64,000 nucleotides of DNA from an uncultured Eubacteriales bacterium (GCA_900542005.1 UQLW01000006.1:1-64000), one strand, 5' to 3'; shown: positions 24,542 to 33,070, numbered from the stretch's first letter. Notes: generated from the letters alone by a model not told the origin. Program-made: numbers and translations.

Positions 24542-24934
24542 TTACCCTGCTGCCGGGGCTGCCTTTGGCGGCGCCTCCAGCCGGGCGCGGCTTTGCTCCG
24601 AGAGCAGGAACGCGCAGGTCAGCGCATCCTCCCTGGCCGTCCCCTCGTCCACCTGCAGCGTTTCAACCAGATAGCGGTACAGCACTTCATACCTGCGGGC
24701 TGCAATCCGCGACCACCGCATCCCTGATGCGGTCAGCCGCAGCCTGCCCCGCCCTGTGCGCTCCACCAGCGCCTGCTCCTCCAGAAGCTTTACGGCTTTG
24801 GATACGCCTGGCCGGCTAACGCCCATAGCCCTGGAGAGCTCCACTGAGCGAACCGTACCGCTGGCTCCGGCCAGCTGGGCAAATACCGCCAGATACCGCA
24901 GGGCCCCCGGGGTGGGCTGTTTTCCCTCTGCCAT
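24542..24934 (-). CDS. DtxR/MntR-like regulator without the usual metal ligands
   Basis: 130 residues from the ATG at 24934 (GGAGGGA upstream). The first 65 residues are a winged helix of the DtxR type: TVRSVELSRAMGVSRPGVSKAVKLLEEQALVERTG-like, then LRLTASGMRWSRIAARRYEVLYRYLVE. In DtxR/MntR the following dimer helices bind the metal through His (the RHxxLE position) and a ExxEH motif; here those places read RYEVLY and DALTCAF, so the ligands are missing. Last gene of the feo operon, probably its regulator, but it may not sense metal directly. The alternative is a MarR-like protein. Confidence 0.78.
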   Translation of the reverse strand: MAEGKQPTPGALRYLAVFAQLAGASGTVRSVELSRAMGVSRPGVSKAVKLLEEQALVERTGRGRLRLTASGMRWSRIAARRYEVLYRYLVETLQVDEGTAREDALTCAFLLSEQSRARLEAPPKAAPAAG

Positions 24935-24966
24935 CCAAGATTCCCTCCTTCCTCCATATGCCTGGC

Positions 24967-25116
24967 TCAGTGACGGTACTGTCCCGAGTGGGGGCAGCTG
25001 CCGCAGCTGCCGCAATTCCCGCTGCAGCCGCCGGATTTTCTGTCCTTCACCATCTTTCTAATGATGCAGGCGACCAGGATGATAAGGATACCGGAAATCA
25101 CGATGGTAGAGAGCAT
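24967..25116 (-). CDS. FeoB-associated Cys-rich membrane protein
   Basis: 49 residues. The N terminus is one membrane helix (STIVISGILIILVACIIRKM) followed by charged residues and a cysteine cluster with spacing CxxxCxxCxxC (GGCSGNCGSCGSCPHSG). This is the FeoB-associated family layout, thought to help Fe2+ handling at the inner face of FeoB. It starts 4 nt after the feoB stop, with its ribosome site inside the end of feoB (AAAGGGGG). Confidence 0.88.
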   Translation of the reverse strand: MLSTIVISGILIILVACIIRKMVKDRKSGGCSGNCGSCGSCPHSGQYRH

Positions 25117-25119
25117 CAG

Positions 25120-27600
25120 TTAAATCCCCCTTTCCAGGCCGGAGGACGGCGACAGCCTACGGCTGCCGCTGCCGCTGCGGGCCAGCATCCAGATCATGAC
25201 GCCAATCAGGGCGATCGAGACGATCGTACCAATGCCGAAGGCGCCGGTAGTAAAGAGCATCCCCAGCTGATAGATGCACATGGCGATCACATAGGCGAAT
25301 ACGCACTGGTATCCGATGGCGAACCAGGTCCACTTGGCATTGTTCATTTCCCGCTTAATGGCGCCGATGGCTGCAAAGCAGGGGGCGCACAGCAGGTTGA
25401 ACACCAGGAAGGAATAGGCAGAGAGGCCGGTGAAATGCGCCTGCATATTGGTCCAGATCTGCCAGCCGTTCTCGGCCACCTCGTCAAACCCGCCGAAGAG
25501 GATGCCGAAGGTGCCGACCACGTTCTCCTTGGCGATCAGGCCGGTAATCGCGGCGACCGCCGCCTGCCAGGAGCCCCAGCCCAGCGGCCGGAAGAGCCAG
25601 GCGATCGCGTTGCCAATGGCGGCCAGGATGCTGTTTTCCATGGCGACCGCGCCAAAGCGCCCATCCTCAAAGCCATAGCCCGAGGCGAACCACACGAAGA
25701 TGGTGGCCAGCAGGATGACGGTACCTGCCTTCTTGATGAAGGACCAGCCGCGTTCCCACATGGATCGAAGCACATTGCCCACCGTGGGCCAGTGATAGGC
25801 CGGCAGCTCCATGACGAAGGGCGCCGGGTCGCCGGCGAACATGCGGGTCTTCTTCAGCATGATGCCGGATACAATGATGGCGCCGATGCCGACAAAGTAG
25901 GCGGAGGGGCTGACCCACCAGGCGCCGTTAAAGAGCGCGCCGGCGATCAGGGCGATGATGGGCAGCTTTGCACCGCAGGGCACAAAGGTTGTGGTCATGA
26001 TGGTCATCCTGCGGTCCCGCTCATTCTCGATGGTACGGGAGGCCATGATGCCCGGCACGCCGCAGCCGGTACCGATCAGCATGGGGATGAAGGACTTGCC
26101 GGAAAGGCCGAACTTGCGGAAGATACGGTCCATGATGAAGGCGATACGGGCCATATAGCCGCAGCCCTCCAGGAAGGCCAGGAAGAGGAACAGCACCAGC
26201 ATCTGCGGCACAAAGCCCAGCACCGCACCGACGCCGGCAATGATACCGTTGAGGATCAGGTCCTGCAGCCAGGGCGCGCAGTTCACAGCCGTAAGGCCCT
26301 GCTCTACCAGCACCGGGATGCCCGGCACCCACACGCCATAGTCAGCCGGATCCGGTTCAGCCACGGCGACCGCCTCCGAGAAGGCCGCGGCATCCACGGG
26401 GATGAGCTCCTCTACGGCGCCCTCATCGTCGCGGATCTCCGCCTCCGCCGCAACCGAGGCGGCCGAGGCGGCAAAGGCGTCAATCACCGCCTGGTCTGGC
26501 TCATCAGCTTCCAGGGTTTCCTCCAGGGCCGCGGTATCCACACCGGCCTCCCCGGCGGCTTCCACAAAGGCCTCTACCTTGGCCTGGGCCAGGTCGTATT
26601 CGCCGGCTACCTCCTCATATTCGGCCGATCCGATGGTGAACAGATGCCAGCCGTCTCCAAACAGGCAGTCGTTGGTCCAATCGGTCACCCAGGTGCCGAC
26701 GCTGGTTACCGATACATAATATACGATGAACATGACCGCCACGAAAATGGGCAGCGCCAGCCAACGGTTGGTCACCACTCGGTCGATCTTATCGGATACC
26801 GTCGCGCCGCTGGCCTTCTTTTTCAGGCAGGGCCCGATGATATTGCCGATAAATTCATACCGCTGGGCCGTAACAATGGACTCCATATCGTCCTCTTGCT
26901 CATCCTCTACCGCCTTGGCCAGGGCAGCGATACGCTCAGCCTGGGCGGGGGCCAGGGTAATCATCTCTTTGACCCGCTCATCCCCTTCCAGGCACTTGAT
27001 GGCAAACCAGCGCTGCTGGCCTTCCGGCGCAGAGGCGCCCAGCGCCTCTTCCGCGCTGGCGATGGCCTTCTCCATAAAGCTGGCAAAGCGTACAGCCTGA
27101 ACCGGCCCCTTCTTCTGGCCTTCTGCGATGGCCTTTTCAGCCGCTTCCATCACACCCGTGCCCTTCAGGCCCGAGGTCTCCACCACCGGGCAGCCCAGCT
27201 CCTTGGCAAGCCTGGCCGTATCGATCTTATCCCCGCGCTTGTTGACAATATCGATCATATTCAGCGCTACAACGACGGGGATCCCCGTTTCCAGCAGCTG
27301 TGTGGTCAGGTAAAGGTTCCGCTCCAGGTTGGAGGCGTCCACCAGGTTTAGGATGACGTCCGGCCGCTCCTTGATTAAATAATTCCGGGCGACAACCTCC
27401 TCCAGCGTATAGGGCGAAAGCGAATAAATACCGGGCAGGTCGATGATGGTTACATCCTTATGCCCTCTGAGCCGTCCTTCCTTCTTCTCCACCGTTACGC
27501 CCGGCCAGTTGCCCACATACTGAGCGCTTCCGGTCAGATAGTTAAACATTGTGGTTTTGCCGCAGTTTGGGTTACCTGCTAAGGCAATCTTCACCGTCAT
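25120..27600 (-). CDS. feoB: Ferrous iron transporter FeoB, with an unusual exported insert
   Basis: 826 residues from the ATG at 27600, which has AAGGAGG 8 nt upstream. The N-terminal G domain has GNPNCGKTT (G1), DLPGIYSL (G3) and ALNMIDI (G4). The membrane part has the two Gate domains (GVGAVLGFVPQMLVLFLFLAFLE, and the MIGTGCGVPGIMASRTIENERDRRMTIM-like core with its conserved Cys). Between the first and second membrane segments there is an acidic, Ala/Glu-rich stretch of roughly 110 residues (about 320-430) where FeoB usually has a short loop. Takes up Fe2+. Located after two feoA genes, with an operator-like palindrome in its 5' region. Confidence 0.96.
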   Translation of the reverse strand: MTVKIALAGNPNCGKTTMFNYLTGSAQYVGNWPGVTVEKKEGRLRGHKDVTIIDLPGIYSLSPYTLEEVVARNYLIKERPDVILNLVDASNLERNLYLTTQLLETGIPVVVALNMIDIVNKRGDKIDTARLAKELGCPVVETSGLKGTGVMEAAEKAIAEGQKKGPVQAVRFASFMEKAIASAEEALGASAPEGQQRWFAIKCLEGDERVKEMITLAPAQAERIAALAKAVEDEQEDDMESIVTAQRYEFIGNIIGPCLKKKASGATVSDKIDRVVTNRWLALPIFVAVMFIVYYVSVTSVGTWVTDWTNDCLFGDGWHLFTIGSAEYEEVAGEYDLAQAKVEAFVEAAGEAGVDTAALEETLEADEPDQAVIDAFAASAASVAAEAEIRDDEGAVEELIPVDAAAFSEAVAVAEPDPADYGVWVPGIPVLVEQGLTAVNCAPWLQDLILNGIIAGVGAVLGFVPQMLVLFLFLAFLEGCGYMARIAFIMDRIFRKFGLSGKSFIPMLIGTGCGVPGIMASRTIENERDRRMTIMTTTFVPCGAKLPIIALIAGALFNGAWWVSPSAYFVGIGAIIVSGIMLKKTRMFAGDPAPFVMELPAYHWPTVGNVLRSMWERGWSFIKKAGTVILLATIFVWFASGYGFEDGRFGAVAMENSILAAIGNAIAWLFRPLGWGSWQAAVAAITGLIAKENVVGTFGILFGGFDEVAENGWQIWTNMQAHFTGLSAYSFLVFNLLCAPCFAAIGAIKREMNNAKWTWFAIGYQCVFAYVIAMCIYQLGMLFTTGAFGIGTIVSIALIGVMIWMLARSGSGSRRLSPSSGLERGI

Positions 27601-27627
27601 TCGACTTTCCTCCTTCAAAGCTCAAAA

Positions 27628-27643
27628 GTTAGCAATTGCTAAC
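27628..27643. promoter_or_regulatory. Perfect 16-bp palindrome before feoB, candidate iron operator
   Basis: GTTAGCAATTGCTAAC, a perfect inverted repeat in the 66 bases between feoA and feoB. A 13-of-16 match sits in the promoter of the operon (28161-28176). This resembles the TTAG/CTAA half sites known for DtxR/IdeR/MntR-type operators. Confidence 0.7.
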
Positions 27644-27666
27644 TCTCAATCCCAAAAAAAGCGCGC

Positions 27667-27888
27667 TCAGCGCACCTCGATGCACTCGGCATCCGCCTTC
27701 CGAATGGAAAGCTCATAGCCCCGCACCGTGACCTCCATGGGGTCGCCCAGCGGGGCAATCTTGCGGACATAGATCTCCACGCCGCTGGTGATTCCCATGT
27801 CCATGATCCGCCGCTTGACCGGACCCTCTCCCTTGATCTTCAGCACCACTGCGGTCTGGCCGCAGGGTATCTCTCGAAGTGACTTCAT
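27667..27888 (-). CDS. feoA: FeoA-domain protein 2
   Basis: 73 residues forming an SH3-like FeoA domain: SLREIPCGQTAVVLKIKGEGPVKRRIMDMGIT, then VEIYVRKIAPLGDPMEVTVRGYELSIRKADAECIEV. This is the standard pattern (LxMGxxxG, PLxDPxxxxxRGxxLxLRxxEA). FeoA is a small cytosolic partner that modulates FeoB. It lies between the other feoA and feoB. Confidence 0.95.
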   Translation of the reverse strand: MKSLREIPCGQTAVVLKIKGEGPVKRRIMDMGITSGVEIYVRKIAPLGDPMEVTVRGYELSIRKADAECIEVR

Positions 27889-27908
27889 TCTTCTGCCTTC
27901 CCTTTCTC

Positions 27909-28118
27909 TTAAATATAGATCCGGCTGGCCAGCGCGCGGTCCAGGGCCACCCGGGTATCCTTGACATGAATAATCATATTCCCACCCATGGAAGAAACTA
28001 CGGTCACCGGTTCGCCCTCGACAAAGCCCAGGGAAGCCAGAAACCGGCGCACCTCATCCTTGCCTGTGATGCGATTGATGCGGTTCATCTGGCCTTGCGG
28101 CGCCAACGTTAGCGGCAT
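27909..28118 (-). CDS. feoA: FeoA-domain protein 1
   Basis: 69 residues and a more diverged FeoA domain: MPLTLAPQGQMNRINRITGKDEVRRFLASLGFVEGEPVTVVSSMGGNMIIHVKDTRVALDRALASRIYI-like order, recognisable by the RRFLASLGF / VTVV / IIHVKDTRVALDR series. First gene of the operon. Pairs of FeoA proteins before FeoB are common in Clostridia. Preceded by GAGGAGGG. Confidence 0.9.
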   Translation of the reverse strand: MPLTLAPQGQMNRINRITGKDEVRRFLASLGFVEGEPVTVVSSMGGNMIIHVKDTRVALDRALASRIYI

Positions 28119-28159
28119 CTCAATCCCTCCTCAATGTTACCCACATCTAACTCATCTAG

Positions 28160-28188
28160 AGTTTACAATGGCTAACTTTATTTGTCAA
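28160..28188 (-). promoter_or_regulatory. feo operon promoter with overlapping operator
   Basis: Leftward TTGACA (28183-28188), 17-base spacer, TAAACT (28160-28165). The spacer and the -10 are covered by GTTTACAATGGCTAAC (28161-28176), which matches the feoB palindrome at 13 of 16 places. A repressor here would block polymerase. Confidence 0.75.
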
Positions 28189-28290
28189 GTATTCCCCCCT
28201 TCCAAACTGAAATATTTTTTCATCCCGTTGGCCCTGAGCCGCCCATTGTGCGGTTGCCGCTTTATATTTGTATATTTAAGGCATAGGTGA

Positions 28291-28319
28291 TTGACAATGG
28301 CGCCGGCATACGGTAGCAT
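28291..28319 (+). promoter_or_regulatory. Promoter for the riboswitch-P-type ATPase unit
   Basis: TTGACA at 28291, 17-base spacer, TAGCAT at 28314; the riboswitch begins about 10 bases downstream. Confidence 0.65.
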
Positions 28320-28329
28320 AATAATACTT

Positions 28330-28451
28330 CATGAGGGAGTAGCTCGCACGGGTTTTCGTGTGCCAAGTCAACATCGTGGCTTATAGGGGCCTGGCTTGTC
28401 GTAAAGAGCAAGACTCATGTGCGGTATAGGGGCTGCACATGGGTCTTTTTT
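28330..28451 (+). ncRNA. yybP-ykoY family (Mn2+) riboswitch with terminator
   Basis: The leader shows the family's conserved pieces in order: GAGGGAGTAGCTC, then CCAAGTCAACATCGTGGC, then GCCTGGCTTGTC and AGAGCAAGACTC. The expression platform follows: AAGACTCATGTGC pairs with GCACATGGGTCTT, ahead of TTTTTT (28412-28451), a terminator that can exclude the aptamer's last stem. The family binds Mn2+ and usually turns on Mn exporters, in line with the cation ATPase downstream. Confidence 0.92.
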
Positions 28452-28493
28452 CATAGAGTTGGACATACTTGCATTAAAGGAGTGGAAGGAACT

Positions 28494-31145
28494 GTGAAGT
28501 ATTATCTGAAAAACACAGAGGAAATCTTTTCCCAGCTGAAAAGCGCCCCCCAGGGCCTAAGCCGCCAGGAGGCGGCAAAGCGGCTGGCCGAGCACGGCCC
28601 CAACAAGCTGGCCGAGGCGAAAAAGCCCTCCCTGCTGAGCCGCTTTATCAAGCAGCTGATGGATCCCATGATCATCATCCTGCTGGCGGCGGCGCTCATC
28701 TCCGGCATTACCTCCGCCTACGCCCATGAGTCCTTTGCCGATGTGTTCATCATCCTGTTCGTGGTCATCATCAACGCGGTATTGGGCGTATATCAGGAGA
28801 GCAAGGCGGAAGCGGCCATCGAGGCGCTCCAGAAGATGGCTGCCGCCACCTCCAAGGTGCTGCGGGACGGCCAGGTGACCCAGGTTCCCAGCAGTGAGCT
28901 TGTCCCCGGCGACGTGGTGCTGCTGGAGGCCGGAGACGCTGTTCCGGCCGATGGGCGCATCATCGAGTGCGCCAGCCTGAAGATCGAGGAGGCGGCGCTG
29001 ACTGGCGAATCCGTCCCGGTCAACAAGCTCATCCAGGCGCTGAACCTGGAATCCGGCCAGAAGGACGTGCCCCTTGGTGACCGGAAGAACATGGTCTATA
29101 TGGGCAGCACCGTGGTCTATGGCCGGGGCCGCGCGCTGATCGTCGACACTGGCATGCAGACCGAAATGGGCAAGATTGCCGACGCCATCACCAAGGCGGA
29201 GGATCAGGCCACACCGCTGCAGCTGAAGCTGGCCCAGCTGAGCAAGGTGCTCAGCTTCCTGGTCATCGGGATCTGCATCTTTATCTTCCTCTTCAGCCTC
29301 ATCCGCAGCGGCGACTTCAGCGGCGCGATGATCCTGGATACCTTTATGGTTGCCGTCTCCCTGGCCGTTGCCGCTATCCCCGAGGGGCTGGCCGCCGTGG
29401 TAACCATTGTGCTGTCCATCGGCGTAACCAATATGTCCCGGCGCAATGCAGTCATACGCCGGCTGACGGCAGTGGAAACCCTGGGATGTACCGAGGTGAT
29501 CTGCTCCGATAAGACCGGTACCCTGACCCAGAACAAGATGACCGTGGTTGAGCATGCCGGCTCCGACGAGCGCCTGCTGGCCCAGGCCATGGCCCTTTGC
29601 TCCGACGCGCAGCTGGGCGCCGACGGCCAGGCGGTGGGCGAGCCTACCGAGTGCGCGCTGGTCAATTATGCTGCCAAGCTGGGCCTGAACAAAACATCGC
29701 TCCAGGAACGCATGCCCCGCCAGGGCGAAGCCCCCTTTGATTCCCAGCGCAAGATGATGTCCACCCTGCATGCCACCGAAGCGGGCCTGGTGCAATACAC
29801 CAAGGGCGCGCCCGACGAAGTGCTGAAGCTCTGTACCCATATTCTGACCGGCGAAGGCGTGCAGCCGCTGACCGATGGGCTGCGGGACCAGGTGCTGGCC
29901 CAGAACAAGGCCATGGCCGACCGCGCCCTGCGGGTGCTGGGCGCCGCCCAGCGCCACTGGGATGCCATGCCCTCCGACACGGAACCTGCCACCCTTGAGC
30001 AGGATATGACCTTTATCGGCCTGACTGGCATGATCGACCCGGTCCGTCCTGAGGTCAAGGCAGCCATTACCCAATGCAAGCAGGCTGGGATCCGGCCCAT
30101 CATGATTACCGGCGACCATCGGGATACTGCGGTCGCCATCGCCATGGAGCTGGGGATCATTTCCGATCCCGCCCAGGCCATCACCGGCGCCGAGCTGGAT
30201 CACATCAGCGATAAGGAATTTGAGAAAAAGATCACCCAATATTCCGTCTACGCCCGCGTGCAGCCGGAGCACAAGGTGCGCATTGTCAACGCATGGAAGG
30301 CCCGCGGTAAGATCACCGCCATGACCGGCGACGGTGTCAATGACGCGCCCTCCATCAAGAGCGCCGATATCGGCGTAGGCATGGGCATCACCGGCACCGA
30401 CGTGACCAAAAACGTGGCCGATATGGTGCTGGCAGACGATAACTTCGCCACCATCGTGGTCGCAGTAGAGGAAGGGCGGCGGATCTATGACAACATCCGC
30501 AAGGCCATCCAGTTCCTCCTGGCTTCCAACCTGAGCGAGGTGCTGTCCATCTTTGCCGCCACGGTGATGGGCTTTACCATCCTCAAGCCCGTGCATATCC
30601 TCTGGATTAACCTCATTACCGACTGCTTCCCCGCCCTGGCTCTGGGTATGGAAAAGGGTGAGAAGGATCTCATGCAGCGCCAGCCCCGCTCCTCCAAGGA
30701 AGGGATCTTTGCCGGCGGGCTGGGCGCAGGCGTAGCCTATCAGGGTCTGCTGATCTCGCTGGTCACGCTGGCCGCCTACTTTATCGGCCACTATATGGAA
30801 GCCGGCGTATGGGAAATCGCCCCCAGCGCCGACGGCATGACTATGGCCTTTCTGACCATGTCCATGGCGGAAATCTTCCATTCCTTCAACATGCGCTCCC
30901 AGCACGGCTCGATCTTCAGCATGAAGAGCCATAATCTGTATCTTTACGGCGCCATGATCCTCTCACTGCTGCTGACCACCGCCGTCATCTCCATCCCCTG
31001 GCTTTCCTCGCTGTTCGAGTTCGAGCACATCTCCCTGGCTGAATATGGTGTGGCCATGCTGCTGGCCTTCTCCGTCATCCCTGTGGTGGAGCTGGTCAAG
31101 TGGATCCAGCGCACCGTTCACCGCCATAGGGAGGCTGCGAAATAG
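28494..31145 (+). CDS. P-type cation-transporting ATPase, Ca2+/Mn2+ type
   Basis: About 883 residues if started at GTG 28494 (GGAAGGA just upstream); GTG 28482 is a possible alternative. The domains follow the SERCA/PMR1-like class IIA order: cation-ATPase N domain (residues 5-70), actuator loop ALTGESVPVNK, phosphorylation site CSDKTGTLTQNKM, nucleotide-binding KGAPDEVL, TGDHRDTA and MTGDGVNDAPSIKSADIG hinge motif. Ten membrane segments are expected, with PEGLAAVVTIVLS in segment 4 and the NLITD motif in segment 6. It exports Ca2+ or Mn2+; the Mn riboswitch in front favours Mn2+ efflux. Confidence 0.95.
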   Translation: MKYYLKNTEEIFSQLKSAPQGLSRQEAAKRLAEHGPNKLAEAKKPSLLSRFIKQLMDPMIIILLAAALISGITSAYAHESFADVFIILFVVIINAVLGVYQESKAEAAIEALQKMAAATSKVLRDGQVTQVPSSELVPGDVVLLEAGDAVPADGRIIECASLKIEEAALTGESVPVNKLIQALNLESGQKDVPLGDRKNMVYMGSTVVYGRGRALIVDTGMQTEMGKIADAITKAEDQATPLQLKLAQLSKVLSFLVIGICIFIFLFSLIRSGDFSGAMILDTFMVAVSLAVAAIPEGLAAVVTIVLSIGVTNMSRRNAVIRRLTAVETLGCTEVICSDKTGTLTQNKMTVVEHAGSDERLLAQAMALCSDAQLGADGQAVGEPTECALVNYAAKLGLNKTSLQERMPRQGEAPFDSQRKMMSTLHATEAGLVQYTKGAPDEVLKLCTHILTGEGVQPLTDGLRDQVLAQNKAMADRALRVLGAAQRHWDAMPSDTEPATLEQDMTFIGLTGMIDPVRPEVKAAITQCKQAGIRPIMITGDHRDTAVAIAMELGIISDPAQAITGAELDHISDKEFEKKITQYSVYARVQPEHKVRIVNAWKARGKITAMTGDGVNDAPSIKSADIGVGMGITGTDVTKNVADMVLADDNFATIVVAVEEGRRIYDNIRKAIQFLLASNLSEVLSIFAATVMGFTILKPVHILWINLITDCFPALALGMEKGEKDLMQRQPRSSKEGIFAGGLGAGVAYQGLLISLVTLAAYFIGHYMEAGVWEIAPSADGMTMAFLTMSMAEIFHSFNMRSQHGSIFSMKSHNLYLYGAMILSLLLTTAVISIPWLSSLFEFEHISLAEYGVAMLLAFSVIPVVELVKWIQRTVHRHREAAK

Positions 31146-31162
31146 CGGTCTTTCTCCATAGA

Positions 31163-31193
31163 AAAAACCAGCGCTGAACCGCGCTGGTTTTTT
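31163..31193 (+). terminator. Terminator of the P-type ATPase
   Basis: AAAAACCAGCGC / GCGCTGGTTTTTT with a TGAACC loop. The 230 bases after it (to 31421) hold no supported gene; a 66-codon frame there lacks a ribosome site. Confidence 0.88.
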
Positions 31194-31421
31194 AATGGGT
31201 TTGTCGGCGGAAATCGTTTTATACGGCTTTGTAAGGGTTTGCAGGAAATGCTTAAAAACAAGGCTTTTCTTATGTTTTCTGTTTATGGGTTTCTCGCTTT
31301 GCATGCGCTGCTTTGGTAGGGGCAGACGCCGCAAACAGGACGATACCCTAAAGCCGATAAGGCAAAGCCTCCCCTCAGAAATGTCCTCAAACTGAGTCGC
31401 ATTGTAAAGAGAACTGCTCGC

Positions 31422-31877
31422 TTAAACTTCTCTTATGGGGAAATACAGATAGCCCCTTCCTGTTGCCGGGTCGGTATAATCGTGAACTGCTCCGACCAGA
31501 GGAATACCCTGCTCATTCATTTGTGCAAGGGTAGATTCAAAGGCTCCATGATGGCTTTCAACAACGATATACTCATAACTTGGTATGATCCATTTTGTCC
31601 ATCCATCAGGTGCTTCCGCATGATCAACACATTCCACACCTGCCAGATACAGGCCTTTGCTAAAGCCATCTTCCCAGGGCTTAAAGGATTGCGAAACATC
31701 GGACATAGCACCCCATATTCCCACAATATTCCCGTTTGCATCTTTCTTTGCCAGATGCGCTACTTCGCTAAAGTGACTGTTTGCATCATCCCACAATTTC
31801 TGAATGAAACCTTCTCCATCTAAGGTTGACCCCATTTTCCCGATGACGACAAATGCTTTTTTTATTTCATTCACCAT
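31422..31877 (-). CDS. GyrI-like small-molecule-binding protein
   Basis: 151 residues, AT-rich compared with its surroundings, which suggests recent transfer. It matches the AraC-type effector-binding (GyrI-like) fold: FVVIGKMG at the start, FIQKLWDDANSHF, NIVGIWGAMSD, YLAGVECVDHAEAPDGWTKWIIPSYEYIVVES and GYLYFPI at the end. Stand-alone members bind hydrophobic ligands; some hydrolyse them or act as DNA-gyrase inhibitors. No DNA-binding domain. Monocistronic. Confidence 0.85.
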   Translation of the reverse strand: MVNEIKKAFVVIGKMGSTLDGEGFIQKLWDDANSHFSEVAHLAKKDANGNIVGIWGAMSDVSQSFKPWEDGFSKGLYLAGVECVDHAEAPDGWTKWIIPSYEYIVVESHHGAFESTLAQMNEQGIPLVGAVHDYTDPATGRGYLYFPIREV

Positions 31878-31987
31878 TGTTATGTTCCTCTATATATTGA
31901 AGTTATCGCTTGATGGGGAAACATGATAGCGCCCATATATCATCTTTTCTATTGCTTCCCTCATTGTATGTATTCATAGAACCGGCC

Positions 31988-32248
31988 TCACTGGCCCGGG
32001 AGATCCTGCTTCTTTTCCCTGGGTTCCTTCCGGAAGTATTCGACCCCCATCACCACCAGCCCCAGGGCCACCAGCAGGCCGGAGATGGTCAGGACCGGCA
32101 TCAGATCCAGCTCTGACACGGAGGTCATGAAGCGTCCCGGCGGGGTCGACCACCCGCTGCATGGGTTAAGGGCCGCCGCTAAAAACACTGCCAGTACCCC
32201 CAGGGCGCCCACCAGGGCGGTGAAGCCGCCGATCATAACCTTTTTCAT
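31988..32248 (-). CDS. Small two-helix membrane protein
   Basis: 86 residues from the ATG at 32248 (GGAGGGG upstream). Two hydrophobic segments, one near the N terminus (GGFTALVGALGVLAVFLAAAL) and one in the second half (VLTISGLLVALGLVVMGVEYF), joined by a polar loop of about 25 residues. The end is charged (RKEPREKKQD). No family recognised. Confidence 0.65.
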   Translation of the reverse strand: MKKVMIGGFTALVGALGVLAVFLAAALNPCSGWSTPPGRFMTSVSELDLMPVLTISGLLVALGLVVMGVEYFRKEPREKKQDLPGQ

Positions 32249-32293
32249 GGTTATCCCCTCCACTTTTTCCTTCTGTCCTCTATCTGCATGCCG

Positions 32294-33070
32294 CTACCGG
32301 GGCGCTCTTGCCATGTATAGGTCCATCGTATCGTAGACCGGAAGCGTACCGCCCGCCCCTTCAATGGCAGCCCGCATATCCTTTTCCATGGCCAGCCTTA
32401 TTGGCTGCGGCATGGAAAGATGATCGGAATAGGTATTCATGAGCCCGATATAGTCATCGGCGGACAGCAGCCGGGTCTGCCGGTACAGGGTGACAGAAAT
32501 ATCCTCAAATCCATACTGCGCCAGCAGCTGCTGATACCGGGCGCAATCAGCCTCGCCAAACTCCTTGATCTCCCCTTCCGGTCTGGGGCTATAGCGCGCG
32601 TAGACCTGCCGCATAGCCCGGTGCGCCGGCTCATCCTGCCGGTTCACATAGGGATGGTTCCAGAAAAGCGCGACCGCCGCGCCCGGCTTAAGGAGCGCCC
32701 GCAGCTTCGGAAAGCCCGCCTCCGGACGAATCCAGTGAAAGGCCGTGGCGGAATAGATCAGATCATAGACGCCCTCACCCGGATCAAAGCCCTCAAAGTC
32801 GGTTTCTACTACCGCCAGGTTATCCTGGGCGGCAAAGCGCTCCCTGGCAAAGGCCGCAAGATCGCTGCCTGGCTCCAGGGCCGTAACCTGTGCGCCGGTC
32901 GCCAGGAGGGGGCCTGTCGCCTGCCCCGTCCCCAGGCCGATCTCCAGGGCTTTGGATTGCGGCCCCAGGCCGGCATACCGGAGGAGATCATCAAACAGCT
33001 CCGGCACATAACGGGGCCGGTACCGGTCATAAAAAGCAGGCGCTTCGTTAAAGGTCATCCTTCGATCCAT
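32294..33070 (-). CDS. Class I SAM-dependent methyltransferase
   Basis: 258 residues. The glycine-rich loop is intact (ALEIGLGTGQATGPLL), with ALEPGSDLAAFARERF as the acidic motif, FDPGEGVYDLIYSATAFHWIRP and LLKPGAAVALFWNHP. The layout is that of the trans-aconitate/ubiquinone-type methyltransferase 11 family. Substrate unknown. It has its own promoter at 33100-33128. Confidence 0.93.
   Translation of the reverse strand: MDRRMTFNEAPAFYDRYRPRYVPELFDDLLRYAGLGPQSKALEIGLGTGQATGPLLATGAQVTALEPGSDLAAFARERFAAQDNLAVVETDFEGFDPGEGVYDLIYSATAFHWIRPEAGFPKLRALLKPGAAVALFWNHPYVNRQDEPAHRAMRQVYARYSPRPEGEIKEFGEADCARYQQLLAQYGFEDISVTLYRQTRLLSADDYIGLMNTYSDHLSMPQPIRLAMEKDMRAAIEGAGGTLPVYDTMDLYMARAPR

Noticed and set aside
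24958..27351. Open frame of about 800 codons antisense to feoB
   Set aside because: FeoB on the other strand has all its family motifs. The antisense frame is rich in Gly, His and Gln, has no ribosome site, and follows from high GC at codon position 3.
28557..30932. Long open frame of about 790 codons antisense to the P-type ATPase
   Set aside because: It is the shadow of a clearly real ATPase with intact motifs. Its composition (His, Gly, Asp rich) is that of a GC-rich antisense frame.
31195..31395. Possible 66-residue gene after the P-type ATPase terminator
   Set aside because: It starts inside the terminator tail, lacks a ribosome site, and its sequence is Arg/Leu/Cys-rich without pattern.
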